In this document: piece after piece, positions 16,514 through 25,403 of the stretch
How positions within the stretch are numbered: position 1 is the first letter of the stretch
Layout of the letters: every line of letters begins with the position of its first letter
Source: Xanthobacteraceae bacterium
GTDB lineage: Bacteria; Pseudomonadota; Alphaproteobacteria; Rhizobiales; Xanthobacteraceae
Reading direction: 5' to 3'
NCBI GenBank assembly: GCA_030037645.1
Contig: JASHQI010000188.1
Span: forward strand, 1 to 45,928
Length of the DNA stretch: 45,928 nucleotides
Notes under the pieces: generated by a model
Told to the model about the DNA's origin: nothing
Seen by the model: only the letters and a program-made list of their open reading frames with translations
Database searches by the model: none
Made by a program: the position numbers and the translations under genes

Positions 16514-18502
16514 ATGTCCATTGCCCAAGTTTTCTCAAGCTTATCGGTTCGCGCCCGCATCATCGTGCTCGGCGTCATTCCGCTGATCGGATTCATCGCC
16601 AACGGCATTGCATTCATGGCCGGCGACATCGAGGTCGGTCGCGCCTTTGACAGCGTCCACCGCGACGCCGAGATCGCCGATGCGAGCCGCGAGCTCAAGA
16701 ACGGACTGTTGTCAATGCGCAACGCGACGACCGAATTCGTCGCGCACCCGTCCGACACCGAGGTCAAGAATTTCGGCACCGCACAGGGGCTGGCGATGCG
16801 ATCGCTCGACCGCATCGCCGCATCGCTCGGCGACTCTGACCAGGACGTCATCACGCCGCTGCGCATCACCGTGCGCGATCTCAAAGCGAGCTTCGCCAGC
16901 CTGGTGGGCGAACAGAAATCGCTCGGCTTCGATGAGACCCAAGGGACGACCGCGGAGCTGATCGCAGCGAGCAAGACAATCGAGACGATCATCCATGACG
17001 ACTTGACCTGGGTCGCCGATGCCGATTCCGCAAAGCTCTTGATGTCGCTTCTGCGGATGCGCCGTTACGAGATCGAATACCGGCTGACTCACTCGCGTAC
17101 CGCCGAGCAAAACTTCCTCGACGAGGTCAAGACCTTCAACAATCTCTTCGACTCGGTCGATGGCGCCCCGGCGATGAAGCAGAAGCTCGATCGTCAGGTC
17201 CAGAACTACAGCCATATTTTCGCACAATGGGTCGCCAGCACCGACGATATCCAACCACTGCTGTCGCTGATCAACGTCGATACCGAAAGCGTGCTGCCGC
17301 AAGCCGACAAGATTCTTGCCTCGGTCCAAAATAGCGCCAATGACGCAGCAATCGCACTGGCCGCGTCGCGGTCGCGGACCCGCGATTTCATCCTGTGGAT
17401 CGGATGCCTGGTGGCGCTGCTCGGCCTGGCCTGCTGCTGGCGCATCGGACGCTCGATCACGCTGCCGCTGGGGGGACTCGCCGGCGTCATGAAGCGGCTC
17501 GCCGACGGCGACACCTCGGCACGGATTCCCGCGACCGATTCGCATGACGAGATCGGAGCCATGGCGCGCACGGTGATCGTGTTCCGCGACACCATGATCG
17601 AACGCGAGCAGCTTGCGGCGGTGCAGACCGAAACCAATGCGGCGCGCGAGCGGCGCAGCGAGACGATCGGCGTCATGATCGGACAATTTCGGGCATCGAT
17701 CGAACAGGCGCTCGCCCGCCTGCGTGGCGCCGCCGAGCGCCTGGAAAGCGCGTCGAGCGGCCTCAATGAGTCGGCCGACGCGGTCTCATCCGAAGCGCGC
17801 GACGCCGAGAACCGCGTCGGCACTGCCTCCGCCAATGTGACGACGGTGGCAAGCTCGATCGAGGAGCTGGCGGCTTCGATCGGCGAAATCGCCTCGCAGG
17901 CCACGCGTTCGACCGACGTTGCCAGCCGTGCCGTTGCCGAGTCCAAGCGCACGGTCAACACCATGACCGAGCTGGGTACTGCCGCCAACCGCATCGGCGA
18001 GGTCATCGGACTGATTCAGGCGATCGCCGGCCAGACCAATCTTCTGGCGCTCAACGCCACGATCGAGGCGGCGCGCGCAGGCGACGCCGGGCGCGGCTTC
18101 GCCGTTGTTGCTTCCGAGGTGAAATCGCTCGCTGCACAAACTGCGCGCGCGACCGAGGATATCGCAGCTCAGATCGGCTCCATCCAGACCGCGACGGCGG
18201 ACGCCGCGCAGGCGATCGAGCAGGTTTCTTCGATCATCGACGAGATGTCTGCCATCGCTGCCACGGTCGCTTCCACCGTCGAGGAACAGAACAACGCTGT
18301 TGCCTCGATCGCCGATGGGGTCAACTGCGCCTCCAATGAGGCCAAGACCGGCGCCGAGGCCATGAGTCGCGTCGCTGGCGCGACCATCGGGGCCCGCGCC
18401 ACGGCCGCCGATGTCAAGGCACTCGCCGACGCGCTTGCCGTCGAGGCCGAAAACCTGCAAGGAGAGGTGCGCCGCTTCCTCGTCAAGGTTGAGGCGGCAT
18501 AA
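16514..18502 (+). CDS. Methyl-accepting chemotaxis protein
   Basis: This is a membrane chemoreceptor of 662 residues. A first transmembrane helix lies at about residues 14-36 and a periplasmic, mainly helical sensor region runs to about 290. A second membrane segment (about 292-312, [17 protein letters not shown]) follows. The HAMP linker comes next with [20 protein letters not shown] and [15 protein letters not shown]. The signalling domain runs from about 390 to the end. The conserved kinase-contact hairpin is [20 protein letters not shown], followed by [16 protein letters not shown], near residues 500-535. No C-terminal CheR-tethering pentapeptide (NWETF-like) is seen. It is divergent from mcd across 243 bp. 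The ligand is unknown. Confidence 0.95.
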   Translation: MSIAQVFSSLSVRARIIVLGVIPLIGFIANGIAFMAGDIEVGRAFDSVHRDAEIADASRELKNGLLSMRNATTEFVAHPSDTEVKNFGTAQGLAMRSLDRIAASLGDSDQDVITPLRITVRDLKASFASLVGEQKSLGFDETQGTTAELIAASKTIETIIHDDLTWVADADSAKLLMSLLRMRRYEIEYRLTHSRTAEQNFLDEVKTFNNLFDSVDGAPAMKQKLDRQVQNYSHIFAQWVASTDDIQPLLSLINVDTESVLPQADKILASVQNSANDAAIALAASRSRTRDFILWIGCLVALLGLACCWRIGRSITLPLGGLAGVMKRLADGDTSARIPATDSHDEIGAMARTVIVFRDTMIEREQLAAVQTETNAARERRSETIGVMIGQFRASIEQALARLRGAAERLESASSGLNESADAVSSEARDAENRVGTASANVTTVASSIEELAASIGEIASQATRSTDVASRAVAESKRTVNTMTELGTAANRIGEVIGLIQAIAGQTNLLALNATIEAARAGDAGRGFAVVASEVKSLAAQTARATEDIAAQIGSIQTATADAAQAIEQVSSIIDEMSAIAATVASTVEEQNNAVASIADGVNCASNEAKTGAEAMSRVAGATIGARATAADVKALADALAVEAENLQGEVRRFLVKVEAA

Positions 18503-18533
18503 TCACGGACAATAGCTCGCGTTGAGCGCGGCG

Positions 18534-18902
18534 TCAGCAGGCGCCGAGCGAGCTCGTCGGTCCGAACACGCTGGTCAAGCCCGGCTCGGCCAATTGGCCT
18601 TGATCGGTCGGCTCGGTCGAACCCGGCGGCGCCGATTCGGTGTCGGCGAGCGCGCCGGCGCCGCTGGTGGCCAAGGCGCCCTCGCCCGAGCACGGCAATC
18701 CGGTCACTGGGTTTGTTCCCGTGGTCTCGTTGGTCAAGGCCCCGGGTCCGGTACCCGGCGTTGCCGGCGAGATCGGAGTTTCAGCTTGTTCCGGGATAAT
18801 CAGCGCGGAGCTGGAATTGAGGCTTTGCGCCGGCGACATGGTTTCGCTTGCCGTCAGCAGTAACGCAGAGAGGCAGATCAGCGCTAAGGTCTTTGCAGCC
18901 AT
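18534..18902 (-). CDS. Small exported protein of unknown function
   Basis: I do not recognise this gene. With the start at 18902 the product is 122 residues. It begins with a clear Sec signal peptide (MAAKTLALICLSALLLTASE), probably cleaved after about residue 25. The mature part is low in charge and rich in Gly, Thr, Pro, Ser and Ala, with a final Cys (SSLGAC). An upstream in-frame start at 19103 would add 67 basic residues in front of the signal peptide and is unlikely. It converges with the chemoreceptor gene 31 bp away. A periplasmic or secreted role is likely; nothing more can be said. Confidence 0.6.
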   Translation of the reverse strand: MAAKTLALICLSALLLTASETMSPAQSLNSSSALIIPEQAETPISPATPGTGPGALTNETTGTNPVTGLPCSGEGALATSGAGALADTESAPPGSTEPTDQGQLAEPGLTSVFGPTSSLGAC

Positions 18903-19268
18903 GGCTCTTGCCCTTGTCGTCGCTACCCCGTCGCCAACTCGCAAGCGGTCGCGGATGTTCCCGAACGTGCGGCGAGGTTTTGCGTCTCCTCTTGCGCCTG
19001 TGCGGCGGTCCGCGCGTGAAGCGAGCCGAAGGGGACTGTCCTTAGATACGCGCGCAAGCCTGTGCGCCGCAACCCCCTGCCCTTGCCCGGCGGTGATGAT
19101 CAAGCGGCGGGCTTCGCGTGCGGCGCCGAATGCCGTATTTTTTCAAGGGCAAGCATGTGCGGGTGGCGCTTGCAGCATCCGGAATCGGGGCGCCGCCGTT
19201 CTATCGACGCCGAGGTCTGCAAATCAGATTGGCCCTGCCCTTGTGTTTACGCCGCGGAGGCGACCGCG

Positions 19269-20111
19269 TTGAAACTCATCTACCGCTGCAGCCGAGTTGC
19301 CTTGGACGCCTTCTATCGCTTCAACGCCGACGACGGCTGGGCGATCGCGAGCCATATTGCATTGTCGGTCTTGATGGCGATGTTTCCGTTCCTGATCCTG
19401 GTCACGGCGATCGCCGGATTTATCGGTTCGGAGGATCTTGCCGACGAGGTGGCGCGGATGATCGTCGCCGCATGGCCGCGCGCGGTTTCCAGCCAAATCG
19501 CCGGCGAAATCCACCGCGTGCTGACAACCGCCCGCGGCGATGTTCTTACGATCGGCGCCGTGTTTGCAATCTATTTTGCCTCAAGCGGCGTCGAGAGTCT
19601 GCGCATCGGTCTCAACCGCGCTTATGGACTCGTCGAGCCGCGGCCCTGGTGGCTGTTACGGCTGGAGTCGATCGGCTATGTACTCGTCAGCGCGATAGGG
19701 GTTTTGGCGCTCGCCTTTTTGGTGGTGCCCGGCCAGTTAGTCTTCCGGGCGGCGCTCAGTCATGCGCCCTGGCTCAATTCGGTTGAAGCGCATTTCAACA
19801 TCGGACGCTTCCTTGTGGCCGGCATCCTGCTGACCACGTCGCTCCTCATCCTGCACATGTGGCTTCCGGCCGGCCGGCGTCGGGTCGGCGACATTTGGCC
19901 GGGTATCGCCGCGACGCTGGCCTTGTGGATGGCCTGCGGGTTCGGGTTCGGCCGCTATCTGGCGAGTTTCTCCTACACCTACGTCACCTATTATGCCGGC
20001 CTCGCCTCGGCGATGATGGCGCTCGTGTTCCTGTATTTCACCGCGCTGATTTTCATTTACGGCGGCGAGCTCAACGCCGCGATCGGGCGCGAGCGCAAGA
20101 ATACAAAATAA
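19269..20111 (+). CDS. YihY/BrkB-family membrane protein
   Basis: This is a polytopic inner-membrane protein of the YihY/virulence factor BrkB family (UPF0761), 280 residues with about six transmembrane helices. Family marks are DDGWAIASHIALSVLMAMFP near the N-terminus, ASSGVESLRIGLNRAYG in the middle, and YYAGLASAMMALVFLYFTAL then FIYGGELNAAI at the end. The start is taken as TTG at 19269, eight bases after GGAGG. The frame stays open upstream to 19062, but that stretch encodes Arg- and Cys-rich sequence unlike the family. The function of the family is unresolved; the old label ribonuclease BN is wrong for it. Confidence 0.87.
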   Translation: MKLIYRCSRVALDAFYRFNADDGWAIASHIALSVLMAMFPFLILVTAIAGFIGSEDLADEVARMIVAAWPRAVSSQIAGEIHRVLTTARGDVLTIGAVFAIYFASSGVESLRIGLNRAYGLVEPRPWWLLRLESIGYVLVSAIGVLALAFLVVPGQLVFRAALSHAPWLNSVEAHFNIGRFLVAGILLTTSLLILHMWLPAGRRRVGDIWPGIAATLALWMACGFGFGRYLASFSYTYVTYYAGLASAMMALVFLYFTALIFIYGGELNAAIGRERKNTK

Positions 20112-20161
20112 CAGCTTCCCGGATCGCCGCCGGCACGGGGCGCGCCAGGGTTCCGCGAAAT

Positions 20162-21439
20162 TCAGGCGTTGAGCGCTTCCAGCGCGTCGTCGAAATTGCG
20201 CAAGCCAAGGCGCGGGGTGTTGACAAGGACCGCCATGTTACCGGGCTTGTGCCGGTTCGTTCGCATCAGTTCATGCGCGTGCGGAATTTTCTGCCACGGG
20301 AAAACGTCGCTCATGCATGGATCGATACGCTGATCGAGCACGAATTGGTTGGCCGCGCTCGCCTGCTTGAGATGCGCGAAATGCGAGCCCTGAATGCGCT
20401 TCTGCCGCATCCACACATAGCGCGCATCGAACGTGATGTTGTAGCCGGATGTGCCGGCGCAGAACACCACCATGCCGCCACGCTTGACGACGAGGCAAGA
20501 CACCGGGAACGTCGCCTCGCCGGGATGCTCGAACACGATATCGATGTCGCGTTTGCCGGTGATCTCCCAAATCGCCTTGCCGAAGCGCCGCGCTTCTCTC
20601 ACCCAGGTGTCATAATCCGGCGTGCCGACTTTGGGCATCTGGCCCCAGCACCTGAATTCGCTGCGGTTGATCACGCCCTTGGCGCCGAGATTAAAGACGT
20701 ATTCGGATTTGGCTCTGTCGGAGACGATACCGATGGCGTTGCCCCCAGAGGCAGCGACGAGCTGCACGCCGAACACGCCGAGACCGCCGGAAGCGCCCCA
20801 GATCAGGACATTATCGCCGGGCTTAAGCGTGTGCGGCGGATGGCCGAACAGCATGCGATAGGCGGTCGCCAGCGTAAGCGTGTAGCAGGCCGACTCTTCC
20901 CAGGACAAATGCGGCGGCTTGCGCATGAGTTGGCGCGACTGCACGCGGCAGAATTGCGCGAACGAGCCGTCCGGCGTCTCGTAGCCCCAGATCCGCTGCG
21001 ACGACGACAACAGCGGGTCGCCGCCATTGCAATCCTCGTCGTCGCCGTCGTCCTGATTGCAGTGAACGATCACTTCGTCACCGACGTTCCAACGCTTCAC
21101 TTTCGAGCCGATGGCCCAGACCACACCGGACGCATCGGAGCCGGCGACGTGAAAGGGATTCTTGTGCACGTCGAGCGGAGAGATCGGCTGGCCGAGCCCG
21201 GCCCACACGCCGTTGTAATTGACGCCGCCGGCCATGACGTAGACCAGCGCCTCGTCGTCGGCGATCGGCCAGGTTGGCACCACTTCCATCTGCATCGATT
21301 TTTCGGGCGGCCCGTGGCGTTCCTTGCGGATCGCCCAGGCATGCATGCGCGCCGGCACATGACCAAGCGGCGGAATTTCGCCGATGTCATAAAGATCTTT
21401 GTGCGGCGCAGTGGAGGGTTTGTACTTGGCGACAGCCAT
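20162..21439 (-). CDS. ccr: Crotonyl-CoA carboxylase/reductase
   Basis: Ccr catalyses NADPH-dependent reductive carboxylation of crotonyl-CoA to (2S)-ethylmalonyl-CoA, the committed step of the ethylmalonyl-CoA pathway. The 425-residue MDR-type reductase starts at MAVAKYKPST, with GGGAGG upstream. Distinctive Ccr features are GVNYNGVWAGLGQPIS, the acidic insert CNQDDGDDEDCNGGDP, RIWGYETPDGSFAQF and FEHPGE. From memory, the CO2-holding residues of the Kitasatospora enzyme (Asn81, Phe170, Glu171, His365) correspond here to an Asn of NYN (74-76), Tyr153, Glu154 and His305. The NADPH loop is WGASGGLGVFG (214-224). A strong palindrome lies about 115 bp upstream. Only ecm and mcd share the pathway in this window. 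Confidence 0.96.
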   Translation of the reverse strand: MAVAKYKPSTAPHKDLYDIGEIPPLGHVPARMHAWAIRKERHGPPEKSMQMEVVPTWPIADDEALVYVMAGGVNYNGVWAGLGQPISPLDVHKNPFHVAGSDASGVVWAIGSKVKRWNVGDEVIVHCNQDDGDDEDCNGGDPLLSSSQRIWGYETPDGSFAQFCRVQSRQLMRKPPHLSWEESACYTLTLATAYRMLFGHPPHTLKPGDNVLIWGASGGLGVFGVQLVAASGGNAIGIVSDRAKSEYVFNLGAKGVINRSEFRCWGQMPKVGTPDYDTWVREARRFGKAIWEITGKRDIDIVFEHPGEATFPVSCLVVKRGGMVVFCAGTSGYNITFDARYVWMRQKRIQGSHFAHLKQASAANQFVLDQRIDPCMSDVFPWQKIPHAHELMRTNRHKPGNMAVLVNTPRLGLRNFDDALEALNA

Positions 21440-21553
21440 GACAGCCTCCCGGCGCGATCGGGCGTCGCGACTGACCTCGACCTCCCCGCCAGTCTGCCGC
21501 AGTTTATGCTGCACCGCAATATAGATTTATGATGGCAAAAGACCTTCGTGCAT

Positions 21554-21578
21554 AACTCGTTGGCGCGCCAACAGAGTT
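21554..21578. promoter_or_regulatory. Extended palindrome upstream of ccr
   Basis: A perfect 14-bp palindrome GTTGGCGCGCCAAC (21559-21572) is flanked by AACTC on the left and GAGTT on the right (offset by one A). It forms a near-perfect dyad of 25 bp in the region between ccr and the divergent glsB-type gene. This is the kind of site bound by a dimeric regulator. The Methylobacterium TetR-type regulator CcrR is reported to bind a palindrome upstream of its ccr, but I cannot compare the sequences here. Confidence 0.55.
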
Positions 21579-21681
21579 GCTGACAGGCCGCGTTCCAGGC
21601 CCTATGGTTGCCGCAGTGTCGTGCCGAGTTTGCGCGAACGTTCGCTGAGCGGCAATTTGCAGGGAATCTCAAGGGGGGACC

Positions 21682-21924
21682 ATGGGCATTATCGTCTGGC
21701 TCATCGTCGGTGCGATCGCCGGCTGGCTCGCCGGCATGGTGGTCAAAGGTGGCGGCTTCGGGCTCATTGGCGACATCATTGTCGGCATCGTCGGCGGCCT
21801 TATTGCCGGCTGGCTGTTGCCGACAATCGGATTTCCAATTGCGGCGGGCATTGTTGGTCAGATCATCGACTCTTTCATCGGCGCGGTTATCCTTCTGATC
21901 ATCATCAGACTGATCAAGCGATAA
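21682..21924 (+). CDS. GlsB/YeaQ/YmgE family stress membrane protein
   Basis: This is an 80-residue inner-membrane protein of the transglycosylase-associated (GlsB/YeaQ/YmgE) family. It has three hydrophobic segments rich in Gly and Ile. The N-terminus MGIIVWLIVGAIAGWLAGMV and the GDIIVGIVGGLIAGWLLP block are the family pattern. The start ATG follows AGGGGGGACC. Members are often induced by general stress or envelope stress; biochemical function is unknown. It is transcribed away from ccr. Confidence 0.92.
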   Translation: MGIIVWLIVGAIAGWLAGMVVKGGGFGLIGDIIVGIVGGLIAGWLLPTIGFPIAAGIVGQIIDSFIGAVILLIIIRLIKR

Positions 21925-22008
21925 CACGACGGAAAGGAATGCGCGGTAAGGAAAGGCGCGAAGGCTGCTTGAGCTTTCGCGCCGAACTGATTCTTTGAAC
22001 GCGCGTCC

Positions 22009-23235
22009 ATGGCCGTTTCCGAGGCGTCGCTCTCTCGCGTCACACCGCAATATTCCGCAGTGCGGACGATCAGACTGATCGGACTGACGCTGGCGCTTGG
22101 TTATCTGATCGTGCTCGCCGGCACTTGTCTGCAAGGTCATTTTTTGACCGACGCGCAGCGCCGGCCGATCGCCAATGACTTTGTCGCCGTCTGGGCGGCG
22201 GGACGAATGACGCTCGCCGGCGATCCGGCGACGGCCTACGACTGGCCGCTGCACAGGACCGCGGAAGTGCGCGCCGTCGGCCACGACTTTGACGGCTATT
22301 ATGGCTGGCACTATCCGCCGACATTTTTGTTTGTCGCCGCCGCGCTCGCGACATTGCCCTATCTGGTCGCAGCGATTGCCTGGCTGTTGGCGACGCTGAG
22401 CGCTTATATCGCGGCGATCGCCGGAATTTTCGGCGGGCGCACCGGAATTCTGTTCGCGCTCGGTTTCCCCGCCGCGCTTTGGAACGTGACCGCCGGACAA
22501 AACGGTTTTCTGACAGCGGCACTGATCGGCGGCACACTTGGATTGTTGGAACGGCGCCCGGCGCTTGCCGGCGTTTGCCTCGGACTATTGACCTACAAAC
22601 CGCAATTCGGATTGCTGTTTCCGTTCGTCCTGGTGGCGGATCGTCGCTGGTTGACGATCGCGAGCGCAGCGTTGACGGCAACCGCACTGGCGGCGCTGTC
22701 ATGGCTCGCATTCGGCAGCGCAAGCTGGCTCGCCTTCACGCATTGGATGCCGATCACCGGCCGGATCGTGCTCGGCGAAGGTCACGCCCAGTTCTACCGC
22801 CTGCAAAGCCTGTTCGGATTGATGCGCGCCCACGGCGGCAGCGAACCGCTGGCCTGGGGAATCCAGGCGGCGGCCTTCGCCGCGCTTGCCGTCGGGCTGG
22901 TCTGGCTGTGGCGAAGCCGGCTGCCGTTCGAGCTCAAGGCTGCGGCGCTCGCTGTCGGCGCGCTGCTCGCCACACCTTATGTCTATATGTACGATCTGGT
23001 CACGCTCGCGGTTGCGGTGGCTTTTCTGCTGCGGCTTGCGCTCGACCGCGGAATGAACGCGAGCGAAATCGTCGGCCTGTCGGGTGCCGGCGCGCTCATC
23101 CTGATCTTTCCGTTCGCGAAGACCCAAGTCGGCCTCATTGCGGCGTTGATCGTCATGGCGCTTGTCGTCCAGCGCGCATGGATTGAACGCGCGCGAAGTC
23201 TGGCTGGTGCTGCCGAATTCCCGCCGTCGCGGTGA
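22009..23235 (+). CDS. GT87-family polyprenyl-linked mannosyltransferase-like membrane protein
   Basis: This is an integral membrane protein of 408 residues with around ten hydrophobic segments, matching glycosyltransferase family 87 (DUF2029). The probable catalytic Asp lies in the first periplasmic loop, RRPIANDFVAVWAAGRM. The segment YGWHYPPTFLFVAAALATLP fits the GT87 pattern with its YPP motif, and NVTAGQNGFLTAALIGG and GLLTYKPQFGLLFP are also characteristic. GT-C enzymes of this type transfer sugars from polyprenyl phosphates in the periplasm. The acceptor is unknown. It ends 85 bp before the ecm start on the same strand and may be co-transcribed with it. Confidence 0.82.
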   Translation: MAVSEASLSRVTPQYSAVRTIRLIGLTLALGYLIVLAGTCLQGHFLTDAQRRPIANDFVAVWAAGRMTLAGDPATAYDWPLHRTAEVRAVGHDFDGYYGWHYPPTFLFVAAALATLPYLVAAIAWLLATLSAYIAAIAGIFGGRTGILFALGFPAALWNVTAGQNGFLTAALIGGTLGLLERRPALAGVCLGLLTYKPQFGLLFPFVLVADRRWLTIASAALTATALAALSWLAFGSASWLAFTHWMPITGRIVLGEGHAQFYRLQSLFGLMRAHGGSEPLAWGIQAAAFAALAVGLVWLWRSRLPFELKAAALAVGALLATPYVYMYDLVTLAVAVAFLLRLALDRGMNASEIVGLSGAGALILIFPFAKTQVGLIAALIVMALVVQRAWIERARSLAGAAEFPPSR

Positions 23236-23320
23236 GGAGCGCAGCGGAACTCCATCCGCTCGTGTTGCGTTGCAGCAAAATCCGCATCACAATGCCGACG
23301 CCGGAGTGCGTGCAACCGCA

Positions 23321-25297
23321 ATGCGCGACCAGCCGAAACGCGACAGGCCTTGGATTTTTCGCACCTATGCCGGGCACTCCACCGCCGCGGCCTCGAACGC
23401 GCTTTACCGCAAGAATCTGAGCAAGGGCCAGACCGGCCTATCGGTCGCATTCGATCTGCCGACGCAGACCGGCTACGACAGCGATCATCCTGTAGCCGCG
23501 GGCGAAGTCGGCAAGGTCGGCGTGCCGATCTGCCATCTCGGCGACATGCGCGCGTTGTTCGACGGCATCCCGCTCGACAAGATGAACACGTCGATGACGA
23601 TCAACGCCACTGCGGCGTGGCTCCTTGCGCTCTACATCGCGTTCGCCGACGAGCAAGGCATCGCACGAAAAGAGCTCACCGGCACGACGCAGAACGATAT
23701 CATCAAGGAGTACCTGTCGCGCGGCACCTACGTGTTTCCGCCGGCGCCGTCAATGCGGCTGACCAAGGACGTGATCCTGTTCACGACCAAGGAGATGCCG
23801 AAATGGAATCCGATCAATGTGTGTTCGTATCATTTACAGGAAGCCGGCGCGACGCCGGTGCAGGAGCTCGCGTTTGCGCTCGCCACCGCTATCGGCGTCC
23901 TTGACGCGGTCAGGGCGTCGGGTGAGTGCGCGGCCGACGAATTCGGCGAGGTGGTCGGCCGTATCTCGTTCTTCGTCAATGCCGGTCTGCGCTTCATCAC
24001 CGAAGTCTGCAAGATGCGCGCCTTCACCGAATTATGGGATGAGATCGCGCGCGAGCGCTTCGGCGTTGACGATCCCAAGCAGCGGCTGTTCCGCTACGGC
24101 ATGCAGGTCAACTCGCTGGGCCTGACCGAGCCGCAGCCGGAGAACAACGTCGCCCGCATCCTGATCGAGATGCTTGCGGTCACGCTGTCGAAGAACGCCC
24201 GCGCGCGCGCCGTGCAGCTTCCGGCCTGGAACGAAGCGCTCGGCTTGCCGCGGCCGTGGGACCAACAATGGTCGCTGCGCATGCAGCAGATTCTCGCTTA
24301 CGAGACCGATCTGCTGGAATACGGCGATATCTTCGCCGGCTCGCCGGAGATCGCCGCCAAGGTCGCCGCGCTGAAGGATGCCGCAAAAGAGGAGCTTCGC
24401 CACATCGAGCGGATGGGCGGCGCCGTCGCGGCCGTCGAGTCGGGGTATTTGAAACAGCAGCTCGTCGAGTCGAACGCGCGCCGCGTCGAAGCCATCGAAC
24501 GCGGCGAGCAAGTCGTGGTCGGGGTCAACCGCTTCGTCGAGACCGAACCGTCACCACTTTCAGGCGCGGCCGAGACCGTGGTCAAGGTGTCCGAGGAAGC
24601 TGAGACCGATCAGATCGCGCGACTTGCCGCCTGGCGCGACGTCCGCGATGCGACGGCCGTCGCCGAGGCGCTCAACGGCCTGCGCAAGGCCGCAAAGAGC
24701 GGCGGCAACATCATGCCGGCCTCGATCGCCTGCGCGAAGGCGGGCGTCACCACCGGCGAATGGAGCTTTGCCTTGCGCTCCGCCTTCGGCGAATACCGCG
24801 CCCCGACCGGCGTCGGTACCGCCATGCGCAACGACGCCGAAGGACTCGACGACATCCGCGCCGAAGTGGATCGGGTTTCGAAAAGCCTTGGGCGGCGGCT
24901 GAAATTCCTGGTCGGCAAACCCGGCCTCGACGGCCATTCCAATGGCGCCGAGCAGATTGCCGCCCGCGCCCGCGACGCCGGCATGGACGTGGTCTATGAC
25001 GGCATCCGGCTGAGCGCGGAGGCGATCGCCGCGACCGCGGCGGAAAAGAACGTGCACGTGGTCGGCTTGTCGATTCTGTCCGGCTCGCATTTGCCGTTGG
25101 TGCACGACGTCATCGCGCGCATGAAGGAAGCCGGCCTCGACAAAGTGCCGGTCGTGGTCGGCGGCATCATTCCGAAGGAGGATGCGACTGCCCTGAAGAA
25201 AGCCGGCGTCGCCGCGATCTATACGCCGAAGGATTTCGAACTGAACCGGATCATGTCCGACCTCGTGCGGATCGTGGAAGGCGCAGCGAAGGGATAA
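23321..25297 (+). CDS. ecm: Ethylmalonyl-CoA mutase (MeaA-type B12-dependent mutase)
   Basis: Ecm is an adenosylcobalamin-dependent mutase that converts (2R)-ethylmalonyl-CoA to (2S)-methylsuccinyl-CoA. The single-chain 658-residue protein has a TIM-barrel substrate domain (GQTGLSVAFDLPTQTGYDSD, then GTTQNDIIKEYLSRGTYVFP) and a C-terminal B12 domain. In the latter, GLDGHSNGAEQIA supplies the cobalt-ligating His539, with GLSILSGSH and VVVGGIIP after it. It resembles MeaA of Methylobacterium more than methylmalonyl-CoA mutase, being shorter and beginning RPWIFRTYAGHSTAAASN. The ATG at 23321 was chosen; the frame is open upstream with no better ribosome site. Methylmalonyl-CoA mutase is the alternative, made unlikely by ccr and mcd nearby. 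Confidence 0.92.
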   Translation: MRDQPKRDRPWIFRTYAGHSTAAASNALYRKNLSKGQTGLSVAFDLPTQTGYDSDHPVAAGEVGKVGVPICHLGDMRALFDGIPLDKMNTSMTINATAAWLLALYIAFADEQGIARKELTGTTQNDIIKEYLSRGTYVFPPAPSMRLTKDVILFTTKEMPKWNPINVCSYHLQEAGATPVQELAFALATAIGVLDAVRASGECAADEFGEVVGRISFFVNAGLRFITEVCKMRAFTELWDEIARERFGVDDPKQRLFRYGMQVNSLGLTEPQPENNVARILIEMLAVTLSKNARARAVQLPAWNEALGLPRPWDQQWSLRMQQILAYETDLLEYGDIFAGSPEIAAKVAALKDAAKEELRHIERMGGAVAAVESGYLKQQLVESNARRVEAIERGEQVVVGVNRFVETEPSPLSGAAETVVKVSEEAETDQIARLAAWRDVRDATAVAEALNGLRKAAKSGGNIMPASIACAKAGVTTGEWSFALRSAFGEYRAPTGVGTAMRNDAEGLDDIRAEVDRVSKSLGRRLKFLVGKPGLDGHSNGAEQIAARARDAGMDVVYDGIRLSAEAIAATAAEKNVHVVGLSILSGSHLPLVHDVIARMKEAGLDKVPVVVGGIIPKEDATALKKAGVAAIYTPKDFELNRIMSDLVRIVEGAAKG

Positions 25298-25302
25298 TGG
25301 CT

Positions 25303-25403
25303 CGTCATTCCGGATCGCCGCAAAGCGGCGAGTCAGGGATCCATCATCACGATTGGGGGTTATGGATTCCCGGCCCCTCGCTTCGCTCGGTCCCGGAATG
25401 ACG
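25303..25403. repeat. 101-bp palindromic repeat (CGTCATTCCGG ends) overlapping a kinase 3' end
   Basis: Perfect 11-bp terminal inverted repeats, CGTCATTCCGG (25303-25313) and CCGGAATGACG (25393-25403), bracket a 101-bp element. It begins 5 bp after the ecm stop codon. It also supplies the last 18 codons and stop of the convergent sensor kinase. It may serve as a terminator-like structure in both directions. Confidence 0.75.

Noticed and set aside
19859-21532. Plus-strand open frame of 557 codons opposite ccr
   Set aside because: It overlaps the yihY-type gene in another frame and the whole of ccr; composition is that of an antisense shadow.
23236-23320. Extension of ethylmalonyl-CoA mutase upstream to an earlier start
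   Set aside because: The frame is open, but the extra residues do not resemble MeaA-type N-termini and no ribosome site supports a start before 23321.
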